25,254 bases of DNA from GCA-003244245 sp036494005. GTDB lineage: Bacteria > Actinomycetota > Actinomycetes > Mycobacteriales > Pseudonocardiaceae. The notes under the pieces are model-generated. The model was given only the letters and a program-made list of their open reading frames with translations, ran no database searches and had not been told where the DNA came from. Below are positions 1 through 7,652 of the stretch, piece after piece (within the stretch, counting starts at the first letter, position 1; every line of letters starts with the position of its first letter). Where the stretch lies: contig DASXOV010000262.1 of assembly GCA_036494005.1 (NCBI GenBank), forward strand, positions 1-25,254, given 5' to 3'. Made by a program: the position numbers and the translations under genes.

Positions 1-32
1 CTGACGGCACCCGCGTCGGGCCCTGGTTCGTC

Positions 33-63
33 ATGCGGCGGCCCGGCCCATGCCTGGCCGCAT
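33..63. other. Inverted repeat upstream of the malic enzyme gene
   Basis: ATGCGG (33-38) is matched by CCGCAT (58-63), and inside it GCGGCC (38-43) can instead pair with GGCCGC (56-61). There is no T-tract, so it could be the hairpin of an upstream gene's terminator, an operator, or chance in very GC-rich sequence. No gene can be assigned to bases 1-111. Confidence 0.25.
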
Positions 64-111
64 CGCCGGTTCCCTCGCCCGGCACCGGCTCAGTACTGCA
101 GGAGGACGGAC

Positions 112-1374
112 GTGGCTGCCTCAGCCCAGCGCCAAGAACACCACCAGCTTCAGCCCAGCGAAAGGAACGACCCCGGCGAGACGAACGGCAGTAAGACGAA
201 CGCCAGTAAGACGAACGGCAGCACCCTCAGCGAGGACGAGATCTTCGCGGCTCACGAGGGCGGGAAGCTCTCCACCGGTCTGCCCTTCGCCATCAGCACC
301 CAGCGCGCGCTGGCGATCGCGTACACGCCGGGGGTGGCACAGGTAAGCCGGGCGATCGCGGGTGACGAGACGCTCGCGCGGCAGTACACCTGGGCCAGCC
401 GGCTGGTGGCGGTGGTCAGCGACGGCACGGCGGTGCTAGGTCTGGGCAACGTCGGGCCCCGGGCCTCGTTGCCGGTGATGGAGGGCAAGGCCGCGCTGTT
501 CAAGGGATTCGCCGGGCTGGACGCGATCCCGCTGGTGCTGGACACCACCGATGTCGATGAGATCGTCGAGACGCTGGTGCGGCTGCGCCCGACCTTCGGC
601 GCGGTGAACCTCGAGGACGTCTCGGCACCACGGTGCTTCGAGTTGGAGCGCAGGCTCATCGCCGCGCTGGACTGCCCGGTGATGCACGACGACCAGCACG
701 GTACCGCGATCGTTGTGCTGGCCGCGCTGCGTGGCGCGTGCACGGCGCTGGCTCGCGACATCGCCGGGCTCAAGGTGGCCATCACCGGCGCGGGTGCGGC
801 CGGTGTCGCCTGCGCCAGGATCCTGCTCGCGGCGGGTCTGTCCGACGTGACGGTGCTTGACTCGCGCGGGATCATTCACAGTGGGCGGGAGAACTTGAAT
901 CCAGCGAAGGAGGACTTGGCCGTCCGCACCAACCCGGACGGTCGCAAGGGGGGGCTCGCTGAAGCTCTCGACGGCGCGGATGTGCTGATCGGGGTGTCGT
1001 CGGCGAACGTGCCTGAACGGTTGGTGGCGAAGATGAAGCCGGACGGCATCGTGTTCGCGCTGTCCAATCCCGACCCGGAGATCCACCCGGAGATCGCCGC
1101 TCGGCATGCGGCTGTGGTCGCCACCGGCCGCAGCGACTACCCCAACCAGATCAACAACGTGCTGGCCTTTCCCGGGATCTTCAAAGGCGCGCTGGATGCC
1201 GGCGCTCGCTTCATCTCCGAGGGCATGAAACTGGCCGCCGCAGAAGCCATCGCGGCGGTCGCGGCCGACGAGCTCGCATCGGATCACATCGTGCCCAGCC
1301 CGCTGGATGTCCGGGTGGCGCCTGCGGTCGCGGAGGCGGTGGCGGCGGTGGCGCGGCAGGAGGGCGCCACCTGA
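112..1374 (+). CDS. Malic enzyme (NAD(P)-dependent malate dehydrogenase, decarboxylating)
   Basis: Predicted to convert malate to pyruvate and CO2 with reduction of NAD(P), linking the TCA cycle to pyruvate in the cytoplasm. The 420-aa product has the short bacterial form: an N-terminal malic domain with the substrate motif around AYTPGVA (about residues 70-76), the metal/substrate segment MHDDQHGTA (about 193-201), a Rossmann segment ITGAGAAGVA near residue 224, and the late SNPDPE and NQINNVLAFPG motifs. The GTG start is supported by AGGAGG at 100-105 with a 6-base gap. Residues 1-40 are a poorly conserved, Gln/Asn/Ser/Lys-rich extension carrying a short tandem repeat, so a later start is possible but lacks such a good ribosome site. 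NAD versus NADP preference cannot be read reliably from the sequence. The next gene begins 142 bases downstream. Confidence 0.93.
   Translation: MAASAQRQEHHQLQPSERNDPGETNGSKTNASKTNGSTLSEDEIFAAHEGGKLSTGLPFAISTQRALAIAYTPGVAQVSRAIAGDETLARQYTWASRLVAVVSDGTAVLGLGNVGPRASLPVMEGKAALFKGFAGLDAIPLVLDTTDVDEIVETLVRLRPTFGAVNLEDVSAPRCFELERRLIAALDCPVMHDDQHGTAIVVLAALRGACTALARDIAGLKVAITGAGAAGVACARILLAAGLSDVTVLDSRGIIHSGRENLNPAKEDLAVRTNPDGRKGGLAEALDGADVLIGVSSANVPERLVAKMKPDGIVFALSNPDPEIHPEIAARHAAVVATGRSDYPNQINNVLAFPGIFKGALDAGARFISEGMKLAAAEAIAAVAADELASDHIVPSPLDVRVAPAVAEAVAAVARQEGAT
181..225 (+). repeat. 15-bp tandem repeat (3 units) in the malic enzyme N-terminus
   Basis: Three units of 15 bases (181-195, 196-210, 211-225), each starting ACGAACG, encode TNGSK, TNASK, TNGST. 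The period is a multiple of three, so the reading frame is kept. This adds a flexible polar stretch before the conserved enzyme core and is one of several short tandem duplications in the window. Confidence 0.85.
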
Positions 1375-1381
1375 TCAGGTG
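1368..1381. other. Perfect 14-bp palindrome over the malic enzyme stop codon
   Basis: CACCTGATCAGGTG reads identically on both strands and contains the TGA stop (1372-1374). It has no loop and no T-run, so it is not a classic intrinsic terminator. It may be a protein-binding site or chance. Confidence 0.4.
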
Positions 1382-1468
1382 ACACACCAGGTGCCCGATT
1401 CCGCCCTTTGCGCCACAAAGAGTTACAGATTTCTGTCCGACGTGCATCACTGATCGCTGGTTCGCGCG

Positions 1469-1494
1469 TTATATGGGACAGGCGTGTAACACGC
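1469..1494 (+). promoter_or_regulatory. Possible promoter/operator upstream of the EAL gene
   Basis: The 142-base gap before the c-di-GMP gene is locally AT-richer. It contains TTATAT (1469-1474), which could serve as a -10 box, followed by a 13-base palindrome GCGTGT-A-ACACGC (1482-1494). A palindrome just downstream of a -10 box is a usual place for a repressor operator. No convincing -35 box is visible at the right distance, so the promoter itself is weakly supported. Confidence 0.3.
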
Positions 1495-1516
1495 TGTTAG
1501 AACTGTTACTGCTTCC

Positions 1517-4042
1517 GTGACTGCCAGTGGCCGCTCGGCGGGTCGGGCGGTGGCGCGGCGGAAGGGTGGAGTCGTGGCCGAACGGGCTGGGCGGGGGGGT
1601 TTCGTGCCCGTATCACTGGATCTCCGGGACGCGAGTTCACAGGTGGCGTACCGGTCCTTCGGGGCCGTCGGGTCCGAGCAGCAGATCCTGCTGCCGGAAT
1701 CCGCTGCGCTGGTATGTGAGGGCGGCGTGGTCGTCCAGGCGAATCTGGCCGCCGCCCGGCTGGCGGGCCGCCGGCTGCCGGAATCCCTGATCGGTCTGTC
1801 CCTGCCGGACCTGCTGGTGGATGCGGGCACCGACGCCGAGCTGATCGGATCGAACGGGCGGGCCACCCCGGTGCGGGTGGTGCGCTGGAGCGTGCCGGGC
1901 GCCGGTCAGGTCGTGCTGTTCCTGGTCGATGTCTCCGACCTGCGCTCGGCCAGTGACGCCTTGCGCACCGAGCGGCGCAGGCTCACTGAGGTCGAGCGGG
2001 TCGCGGGCATCGGATCGTGGGAGTTCGACCCGGCCACCGGCTCGACCCAGTGGTCTCCCGGGCATTACGACATTCTCGGCGTCGAGCCGGGCACGGTGGT
2101 CTGCGGCGCGGATGCGGTGCTGGAGCTGGCGCATCCGCAGGACCGGGACCGACTGTCCGATACCTGGAGCGAGCACCTGGCGACCGGTGCACCCGTGGAC
2201 ACCCATTACCGGGTGTTGCGCCCGGACGGCGCCGTCCGGGTGATCCGGGCGCGGGCCGAACTGCAACGTGACCAGCAGGGCAGGCCCATCCGCCAGGTCG
2301 GGTGCATCCGGGACGTCACCGAGCGGCGCAGGGTGGACAGCGAACTGGCGCGGGAACACGCCCAGCTCATGGAGGCGCAACGGATCGCCCGGATCGGCAG
2401 CTTCACCTGGTACTGGTCCACCGGCGAGCTGAGTTACAGCCCGGCGCTGGGGGAGTTGTTCGCCGAATACTGTTCCGACCTCGCCGATCCGTTCCAGCTG
2501 GTCCATCCCGCTGACCTGCCCGCCTTGCTGGCTCAGGTGCAGGAGCTGGTCGCCGCCGAGGAGGAGGGCAGCGAGGAAGCCGGCACCGTGCGGCGCGAAT
2601 GCCGCGGTCTGCCCGAGTACGGCGAGACCTGGTACCTGTGGCGGTTGCGGGTGAAACGCTGCGAGGGCGGGGAAGCCGTGCGGCTACTCGGCAGCGTGCA
2701 GGACATCACCGAGCAGCGGGCCACCCAGACCCGGGCCACCCACACCCGGGTGGCGCAGGCGCTCGAGCACCAGGCCACCCATGACGAGCTCACCGGCCTG
2801 CCCAATCGGGCCGCGATCACGGACAAGCTGGCCGAGATGCTGGCCGCGCCCGACAGGGACCTGGCCGTGCTGTTCTGCGATGTCGACAACTTTACCCGGG
2901 TCAACGACTCACTGGGCCACGATGCCGGTGACGAGTTGCTCGTCGTGCTGGCGGACCGGCTGCGGGACGGGCTGCCCCAGGGCTGCTTCGCGGGCCGGTT
3001 GTCCGGTGACGTCTATGTGGTGATCTGCTCCGATGTCGCTGCCCAGGGCGGCATCTCTGCGCTGGTCAGCACAGTCGCGGGGGTGTTGCGGACGGTGGTA
3101 TCGGTGCACGGCAGGCCGGTCCGGGTCTCGTCGGCGATCGGGGTCGCGGTGGGGGACAGCTCGACCGCTGGCCCCGAGGATCTGCTGCGTTTCGCCGATG
3201 CGGCGCTGTTCCAGGCCAAGCGGCAGAGCACCGGGCAGGTCGCACTGGCCAATGCGGCGTTGATGGCATCGGCCGACCTGCAGGTCGAGCTGGAATGCCA
3301 GCTGCGCGAGGCCCTGCTGCACGACGCATTGGAGCTGCACTACCAGCCGGTGGTGGGGCCGGACGGTGCGATACACACGGCGGAGGCGCTGATCCGCTGG
3401 CCGCATCCCGAGCGCGGGATGCTCGCGCCCGAGGTGTTCCTTCCGGTGGCCGAACAGGGCGGCCTGATGCGTGAGCTGGACCGGTGGGTGTTGCGTACCG
3501 CGCTGCAGCAGGCCCGCGACTGGATGACTCCGGATGGCCGTCCGGTCGCCGTCGCGGTGAACCTCTCCGGTCTGGTGCCGGGCGACCCGGACTTCGTCGG
3601 CACCGTGGAGAACGCGGTGGCCGAGAGCGGGATCCCCTGGGACCGGGTGATCCTGGAGCTGGTGGAGACCGCGTTGATGGACCTGCCGGACCGGACCTGG
3701 GAAGCGATGGCCGAGCTGGTCGAGCGCGGGGTGCGGTTCGCGGTGGACGATTTCGGTACCGGCTACTCGTCCCTGGCCCGGCTCCGGGAGCTGCCCGCGC
3801 AGATCGTCAAGCTGGACCGCCGGTTCGTCTCCGGTGTCGGCGTGGACCCGTCAGATGTCGCGGTGGCCCGTGCGGTGGTCGACATGGCCCGCGCCATGGG
3901 CCGATGCTGTGTGGCCGAGGGCGTCGAGACCGCCACCCAGTTCCAGGTGTTGCGGGAGCTCGGAGTGGACGCCTATCAGGGCTGGCTGTTCTCCCGCCCG
4001 GTGACCCAACGCGAGTTCCGCGCCCTGCTCGGCCTCACCTAG
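1517..4042 (+). CDS. PAS-PAS-PAS-GGDEF-EAL cyclic-di-GMP protein, probably a phosphodiesterase
   Basis: An 841-aa signalling protein. A degenerate PAS domain (about residues 60-145) is followed by two PAS_3-like domains (about 155-275 and 285-410, each ending in a DVTERR or DITEQR linker), a GGDEF domain (about 420-580, opening with HDELTGLPNR) and an EAL domain (about 600-840). The GGDEF active-site loop reads SGDVY (496-500) and the RxxD inhibitory site is missing, so cyclase activity is unlikely. The EAL domain keeps EAL (623-625), the DDFGTGYSS motif (from 744), the VKLD lysine and AEGVET, as expected for a c-di-GMP hydrolase. No transmembrane segment is seen, so it is a cytosolic sensor. 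The start is uncertain: GTG 1517 has no clear ribosome site, and in-frame GTGs at 1574 and 1604 follow G-rich stretches. The first 20-30 residues may therefore not be translated. Confidence 0.88.
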   Translation: MTASGRSAGRAVARRKGGVVAERAGRGGFVPVSLDLRDASSQVAYRSFGAVGSEQQILLPESAALVCEGGVVVQANLAAARLAGRRLPESLIGLSLPDLLVDAGTDAELIGSNGRATPVRVVRWSVPGAGQVVLFLVDVSDLRSASDALRTERRRLTEVERVAGIGSWEFDPATGSTQWSPGHYDILGVEPGTVVCGADAVLELAHPQDRDRLSDTWSEHLATGAPVDTHYRVLRPDGAVRVIRARAELQRDQQGRPIRQVGCIRDVTERRRVDSELAREHAQLMEAQRIARIGSFTWYWSTGELSYSPALGELFAEYCSDLADPFQLVHPADLPALLAQVQELVAAEEEGSEEAGTVRRECRGLPEYGETWYLWRLRVKRCEGGEAVRLLGSVQDITEQRATQTRATHTRVAQALEHQATHDELTGLPNRAAITDKLAEMLAAPDRDLAVLFCDVDNFTRVNDSLGHDAGDELLVVLADRLRDGLPQGCFAGRLSGDVYVVICSDVAAQGGISALVSTVAGVLRTVVSVHGRPVRVSSAIGVAVGDSSTAGPEDLLRFADAALFQAKRQSTGQVALANAALMASADLQVELECQLREALLHDALELHYQPVVGPDGAIHTAEALIRWPHPERGMLAPEVFLPVAEQGGLMRELDRWVLRTALQQARDWMTPDGRPVAVAVNLSGLVPGDPDFVGTVENAVAESGIPWDRVILELVETALMDLPDRTWEAMAELVERGVRFAVDDFGTGYSSLARLRELPAQIVKLDRRFVSGVGVDPSDVAVARAVVDMARAMGRCCVAEGVETATQFQVLRELGVDAYQGWLFSRPVTQREFRALLGLT

Positions 4043-4048
4043 TCCCGC

Positions 4049-4114
4049 GTGTCAGGCGCTGGTGCCCGGTGTGTCAGGCGCTGGTGCCCGGTGTGTCAGG
4101 CCCTGGTGCACACC
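4049..4114 (+). repeat. 22-bp tandem repeat array A (3 units)
   Basis: Units lie at 4049-4070, 4071-4092 and 4093-4114. Each begins GTGTCAGG, and the first two are identical and end CTGGTGCCCGGT. The array starts 7 bases after the EAL-gene stop codon. The period of 22 is not a multiple of three, so it is not coding. The same family recurs at 8664-8751 and, on the minus strand, at 9581-9668. The rest of the gap to 4208 shows no convincing promoter. Confidence 0.93.
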
Positions 4115-4208
4115 GAGGTGATCGTAAAGGGCAGCGTGCACCGGCATTTCGGGTTACCGTGCGCACACGGACGAGTGAACGGGCAGCCAGCTGATCGAGG
4201 CGTAGCGA

Positions 4209-5291
4209 TTGATCGAGTTTCGAGGTGTGACCAAACGGTTCGACGACGGCACGGTTGCGGTTGCGCAGCTCGATCTGGTCGCCGCCGAGGGACAGATCAC
4301 TGTGCTGGTCGGTCCATCCGGCTGCGGCAAGACCACCTCGCTGCGGATGGTCAACCGGATGGTGGAGCCCACCTCGGGTGCCGTGCTGATCGAAGGGCGC
4401 GACGTCCGATCCCGTCCGCCTGCCGAGCTGCGCCGCGGTATCGGCTACGTGATCCAGCAAGCCGGGCTGTTCCCACATCGCACCGTCCTGGACAACGTGG
4501 CCACGGTGCCGCTGCTCACCGGTACCGCTCGCAGGGTCGCCCGAGCCCGGGCCACCGAACTGCTCGAACTCGTCGGCCTGCCGGCCGAGCTGGGTCGGCG
4601 CTACCCAGCGCAGCTCTCCGGTGGCCAGCAGCAGCGGGTCGGCGTGGCCCGCGCGCTCGCCGCCGATCCCCCGGTGCTGCTGATGGACGAGCCGTTCTCG
4701 GCCGTCGATCCAGTGGTCAGAGAAGGGCTGCAGGACGAGTTGCTGCGGCTGCAGTGCGAGCTGGGCAAGACGATCCTATTCGTCACGCACGACATCGACG
4801 AGGCGATCAAGCTCGGGGACGCCGTCGCGGTACTGCGTACCGGTGGAGTGCTGGCGCAGTTCGACCCGCCGCCGCGGCTGCTCGCCGCGCCTGCCGACGA
4901 CTTCGTGGCCGGGTTCGTCGGGCGCGATCGCGGATACCGGGGGCTGTCGTTCATCTCCGCCGACGGCGTGGCGGTGCACGAACTCGCCACCGTGCCGGTC
5001 GGAGCCCGTGCCTGCGGGCACGGGTGGCGGCTCGCGGTGGACGGTGCAGGCAGACCGCGCGGCTGGCTGACCCCCGCGCACACCCCGGACGTGGTGACCG
5101 AGCAGGGGCTGCGGGCCGGCGGGTCGCTGCACCGGCTGGGTGGGCCGATGCGCAGCGCGCTGGATGCCGCGTTGTCCTCGCCTTCGGGGCTGGGGGTCGT
5201 GGTCGACGAGCGGGGCGCGGCGATGGGCGGCGTGCTCGCCGAGGAGGTGCTCGCGGCGTGGCGCCGTCAGCGAGGTGCCGATGCTCGCTGA
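4209..5291 (+). CDS. Glycine betaine/carnitine/choline-type ABC transporter ATP-binding protein (OpuCA/ProV-like)
   Basis: ATPase of a quaternary-amine (osmoprotectant) importer. The 360-aa protein has Walker A GPSGCGKTT (35-43), a Q-loop in VIQQAGLFPH, signature LSGGQQQR, Walker B VLLMDEPFSAVD and switch His in FVTHDIDEA. Residues about 240-360 form an extension where OpuCA proteins carry paired CBS domains; here that region is divergent. The TTG start at 4209 is preferred because an in-frame TAG lies at 4203-4205, so no earlier start is possible, and GAGG lies about 8 bases upstream. Its last 11 bases overlap the first permease gene, which implies translational coupling. Family and complex are clear; the exact substrate (betaine, choline, carnitine, proline) is inferred from the gene order. 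Confidence 0.9.
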   Translation: MIEFRGVTKRFDDGTVAVAQLDLVAAEGQITVLVGPSGCGKTTSLRMVNRMVEPTSGAVLIEGRDVRSRPPAELRRGIGYVIQQAGLFPHRTVLDNVATVPLLTGTARRVARARATELLELVGLPAELGRRYPAQLSGGQQQRVGVARALAADPPVLLMDEPFSAVDPVVREGLQDELLRLQCELGKTILFVTHDIDEAIKLGDAVAVLRTGGVLAQFDPPPRLLAAPADDFVAGFVGRDRGYRGLSFISADGVAVHELATVPVGARACGHGWRLAVDGAGRPRGWLTPAHTPDVVTEQGLRAGGSLHRLGGPMRSALDAALSSPSGLGVVVDERGAAMGGVLAEEVLAAWRRQRGADAR

Positions 5292-5952
5292 CGTGCCGAT
5301 GTTCGCTGATATCGGCGGGTATCTGAGCAGTCCCAGCAACCGGGACAAGGTGGTCGGGCTGCTCGGTGAACACATCGTGCTCGCCGTGGCGCCGTTGCTC
5401 ATCGGGCTGGCCGTTGCGGTGCCGCTGGGGTGCGCGGCGCAGCGGGTGCGCTGGATCCGACCCGCGCTGCTCGGCACGTCCAGCGTGTTGTACACAGTGC
5501 CGTCGCTGGCGCTGTTCGTGATCATGCCAGGTATCCTGGGCACCCGGATCCTGGACGGGGTCAACGTTGTGGTGGCGCTGGCCCTCTACACCACCGCTCT
5601 GCTGGTACGGCCGGTGGTCGACGCGCTCGACGCGGTGCCGGGTCACCTGGTCGCCGCGGCCACCGCAATGGGATACCGGCCGGTCCGGCGGTTCGTCGCG
5701 GTCGAGCTGCCGATAGCGATCTCGGTGCTCGCGGCCGGTGTCCGGGTGGCGTCGGCGAGCAACATCAGCCTGGTCAGCGTGGGGGCGTTCATCGGTATCG
5801 GTGGTCTGGGCCAGCTGTTCACCGAAGGATTCCAGACCCGCTATCCGGCGCCGATCGTGATCGGCATCGTGACGATCCTGGCCCTGGCGCTGGCGATGGA
5901 CCTGCTGCTGGTCGGACTGCGCTGGGCCGGCACCCGATGGGAGCGGGCGTGA
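5281..5952 (+). CDS. Osmoprotectant ABC transporter permease 1 (OpuCB/ProW-like)
   Basis: Inner-membrane permease of the quaternary-amine importer, 223 aa with about five to six hydrophobic segments. The EAA-like coupling loop that docks on the ATPase is visible as AATAMGYRPVRRFVAVELP, followed by the GGLGQLF segment. The frame is open further upstream, but ATG 5281 is chosen because GAGG sits 5 bases before it and the usual permease N-terminus follows; ATG 5299 is an alternative. It overlaps the ATPase gene by 11 bases at its 5' end and the second permease by GTGA at its 3' end, so the three are one translationally coupled unit. Confidence 0.88.
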   Translation: MLADVPMFADIGGYLSSPSNRDKVVGLLGEHIVLAVAPLLIGLAVAVPLGCAAQRVRWIRPALLGTSSVLYTVPSLALFVIMPGILGTRILDGVNVVVALALYTTALLVRPVVDALDAVPGHLVAAATAMGYRPVRRFVAVELPIAISVLAAGVRVASASNISLVSVGAFIGIGGLGQLFTEGFQTRYPAPIVIGIVTILALALAMDLLLVGLRWAGTRWERA

Positions 5953-6674
5953 TCTTCTCCCAAGTACTGGCCTGGTTCGGCGATCCGCAGAACTGGAGTG
6001 GTCCCGGCGGCGTGCCGGTGCGGGTCGCCGAGCACCTCTACTACGTCCTGGTCACGGTGCTGATCGCGGCCGCGATCGCGATCCCGCTCGGGCTCGTCGT
6101 TGGCCACACCGGCCGGGGCGGGCTCGTGCTGGTCGGGTTGGCCAACTCGATGCGGGCGTTGCCCACGCTGGGTCTGCTCACGTTCCTGTTCCTGGTGGTG
6201 CGCTCACAGGGCGTGTCCACGGTGGTGGCGCTGGTCGTGCTGGCGGTGCCGCCCGTGCTGGCGGGCAGCTACGCCGGGGTGCACAGCGTCGAGCGTGACA
6301 TCGTCGACGCGGCCGACGGGATGGGCATGACGTCGCTGCAGCGGCTCTGGCAGGTTGAGCTGCCCGGAGCGCTGCCTCTGTTGTTCGGCGGGTTACGCAG
6401 CGCCGTGCTGCAGGTGGTGGCCACCACGACCGTCGCGGCCTACGTGGGGCTGGGCGGCCTGGGTCGTCTGCTGCTGGACGGCCTGCGCTCAGGACCCGGC
6501 GGCTACCCGCAGATGGTGGCCGGTGCGCTGCTCACCGCGGGTCTGGCGATCGTGCTCGACCTGCTGCTGGCCGGGACGGGACGGCTTGTGGTGCCGTCCG
6601 GAGTGCGCTTGGCCCTGGCGGGCACCGGTGGTAAGAGCAGACGGCCGGGGCCATCTCCCCCGAGTGGAGAGTGA
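5949..6674 (+). CDS. Osmoprotectant ABC transporter permease 2 (OpuCD/ProW-like)
   Basis: Second membrane subunit of the importer, 241 aa. The GTG start overlaps the preceding stop (GTGA), with GGGAG about five bases before it. The coupling loop is AADGMGMTSLQRLWQVELP, and the AAYVGLGGLGRLL segment matches the same place in permease 1; the two are paralogues forming a heterodimer. The frame stays open far upstream, but that stretch is an alternative frame of permease 1. The C-terminal tail after about residue 215 is rich in Gly/Pro/Ser/Arg and probably cytoplasmic. The lipoprotein gene follows after six bases. Confidence 0.88.
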   Translation: MIFSQVLAWFGDPQNWSGPGGVPVRVAEHLYYVLVTVLIAAAIAIPLGLVVGHTGRGGLVLVGLANSMRALPTLGLLTFLFLVVRSQGVSTVVALVVLAVPPVLAGSYAGVHSVERDIVDAADGMGMTSLQRLWQVELPGALPLLFGGLRSAVLQVVATTTVAAYVGLGGLGRLLLDGLRSGPGGYPQMVAGALLTAGLAIVLDLLLAGTGRLVVPSGVRLALAGTGGKSRRPGPSPPSGE

Positions 6675-6680
6675 GGATCG

Positions 6681-7559
6681 ATGAAGCGCATCGTGGCACT
6701 GATCGCGGCCGGCCTGGTGGCTGTCGTCGTGGCGTCCTGCGGGTCCTCCGATCCGCTCGCCGGGGGCGGTGGCAAGGCGGGCACGGTCGTGGTCGGCTCG
6801 GCCGACTTCGCCGAGAGCGAGCTACTCATGGAGATCTACGCCGCTGCACTGCGCCAGGCGGGTGTCGAGGTGCAGACCCGGCCCCGGCTGGGCACCCGGG
6901 AGATCACCAATCCGGCGCTGCGGGACGGCTCGATCACCGTGATGCCCGAGTACTCGGGCAACCTGCTGCAGTCCTTCAGCCCCGCCGCCACCGCGACGAC
7001 GCCGGACGCGGTGTACACCGCGTTGCAGCGGGCCCTTCCCCAAGGGCTCGAGGTGCTGCAGCAGTCCGCAGCAGAGGACAGGGACGTGCTGGTGGTGACC
7101 CAGCAGACCGCCCAGTCCCTCGGCCTGGACAGCATGGCGGAGCTCGGGGGAAAGTGCGGGCAGCTCACCCTCGGCGCCGCAGGTGAGTGGCCGGGCCGGT
7201 GGAAGGCCAGGATCGCCCAGCTGTACGGCTGCACGTTCCGCGAGATCAAGGCCACCGACGCGGGTGGCCCGGTGACCCTGGAGGCGTTGCGTGGCGGGCA
7301 GGCTCAGGTGGTGAACCTGTTCACCACGTCGCCGGACATCGCCGCCAACGGCTGGGTGGAGCTCGCGGACCCGCGGACCATGTACCCGGCGCAGCGCATC
7401 GTGCCGCTGGTGCGCTCCGGGGCGCTGAACCAGGCCGGTGTCGACGCGCTCAACAAGGTGTCCGCCGAACTGACCACGGCGACGCTCACCGAGCTCAACC
7501 GCAGGGTCATCGAGGAGCACGCGGTGCCCGCTGACCTGGCGAAGGACTTCGTGCACTGA
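6681..7559 (+). CDS. Osmoprotectant-binding lipoprotein (OpuCC/ProX-type substrate-binding protein)
   Basis: Extracytoplasmic solute-binding subunit, 292 aa. The N-terminus is a lipoprotein signal: MKR, a hydrophobic stretch, then lipobox VASC with the lipidated Cys at residue 20. The mature part has the OpuAC-family pattern: VVVGSADFAESELLMEIYAAAL near the start, then VMPEYSGNLLQSF, LTLGAAGEW and TTSPDIA. GAGG lies four bases before ATG 6681 and overlaps the permease-2 stop. Family knowledge places it as the ligand-capture component delivering to the two permeases. It is the last gene of the four-gene operon. CCCGG and CCGGG just after the stop could form a weak hairpin, without a T-run. Confidence 0.9.
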   Translation: MKRIVALIAAGLVAVVVASCGSSDPLAGGGGKAGTVVVGSADFAESELLMEIYAAALRQAGVEVQTRPRLGTREITNPALRDGSITVMPEYSGNLLQSFSPAATATTPDAVYTALQRALPQGLEVLQQSAAEDRDVLVVTQQTAQSLGLDSMAELGGKCGQLTLGAAGEWPGRWKARIAQLYGCTFREIKATDAGGPVTLEALRGGQAQVVNLFTTSPDIAANGWVELADPRTMYPAQRIVPLVRSGALNQAGVDALNKVSAELTTATLTELNRRVIEEHAVPADLAKDFVH

Positions 7560-7585
7560 CGGTTTCCCGGACCGGTGTCCCGGGG

Positions 7586-7619
7586 TGGCTGCCGGCTGGG
7601 TGGTGTGGCTGCCGGCTGG
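7586..7619. repeat. 20-bp-period direct repeat in the gap before the aldo/keto reductase
   Basis: TGGCTGCCGGCTGG occurs at 7586-7599 and again at 7606-7619 in the 93-base gap between the lipoprotein and reductase genes. No promoter boxes can be picked out with confidence. Confidence 0.75.
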
Positions 7620-7652
7620 TCTGCTGCCGGATACGGTGCCAGGCTGGGAGGC

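Noticed and set aside
5140..5280. An earlier start for permease 1
   Set aside because: This stretch is open but lies inside the ATPase gene; ATG 5281 has a ribosome site and gives the normal permease N-terminus.
4049..5326. A plus-strand open frame starting in repeat array A and covering the ATPase gene in another frame
   Set aside because: It begins in non-coding repeats and overlaps the complete OpuCA-like ATPase; its product is Arg/Ala/Gly-rich with no motifs.
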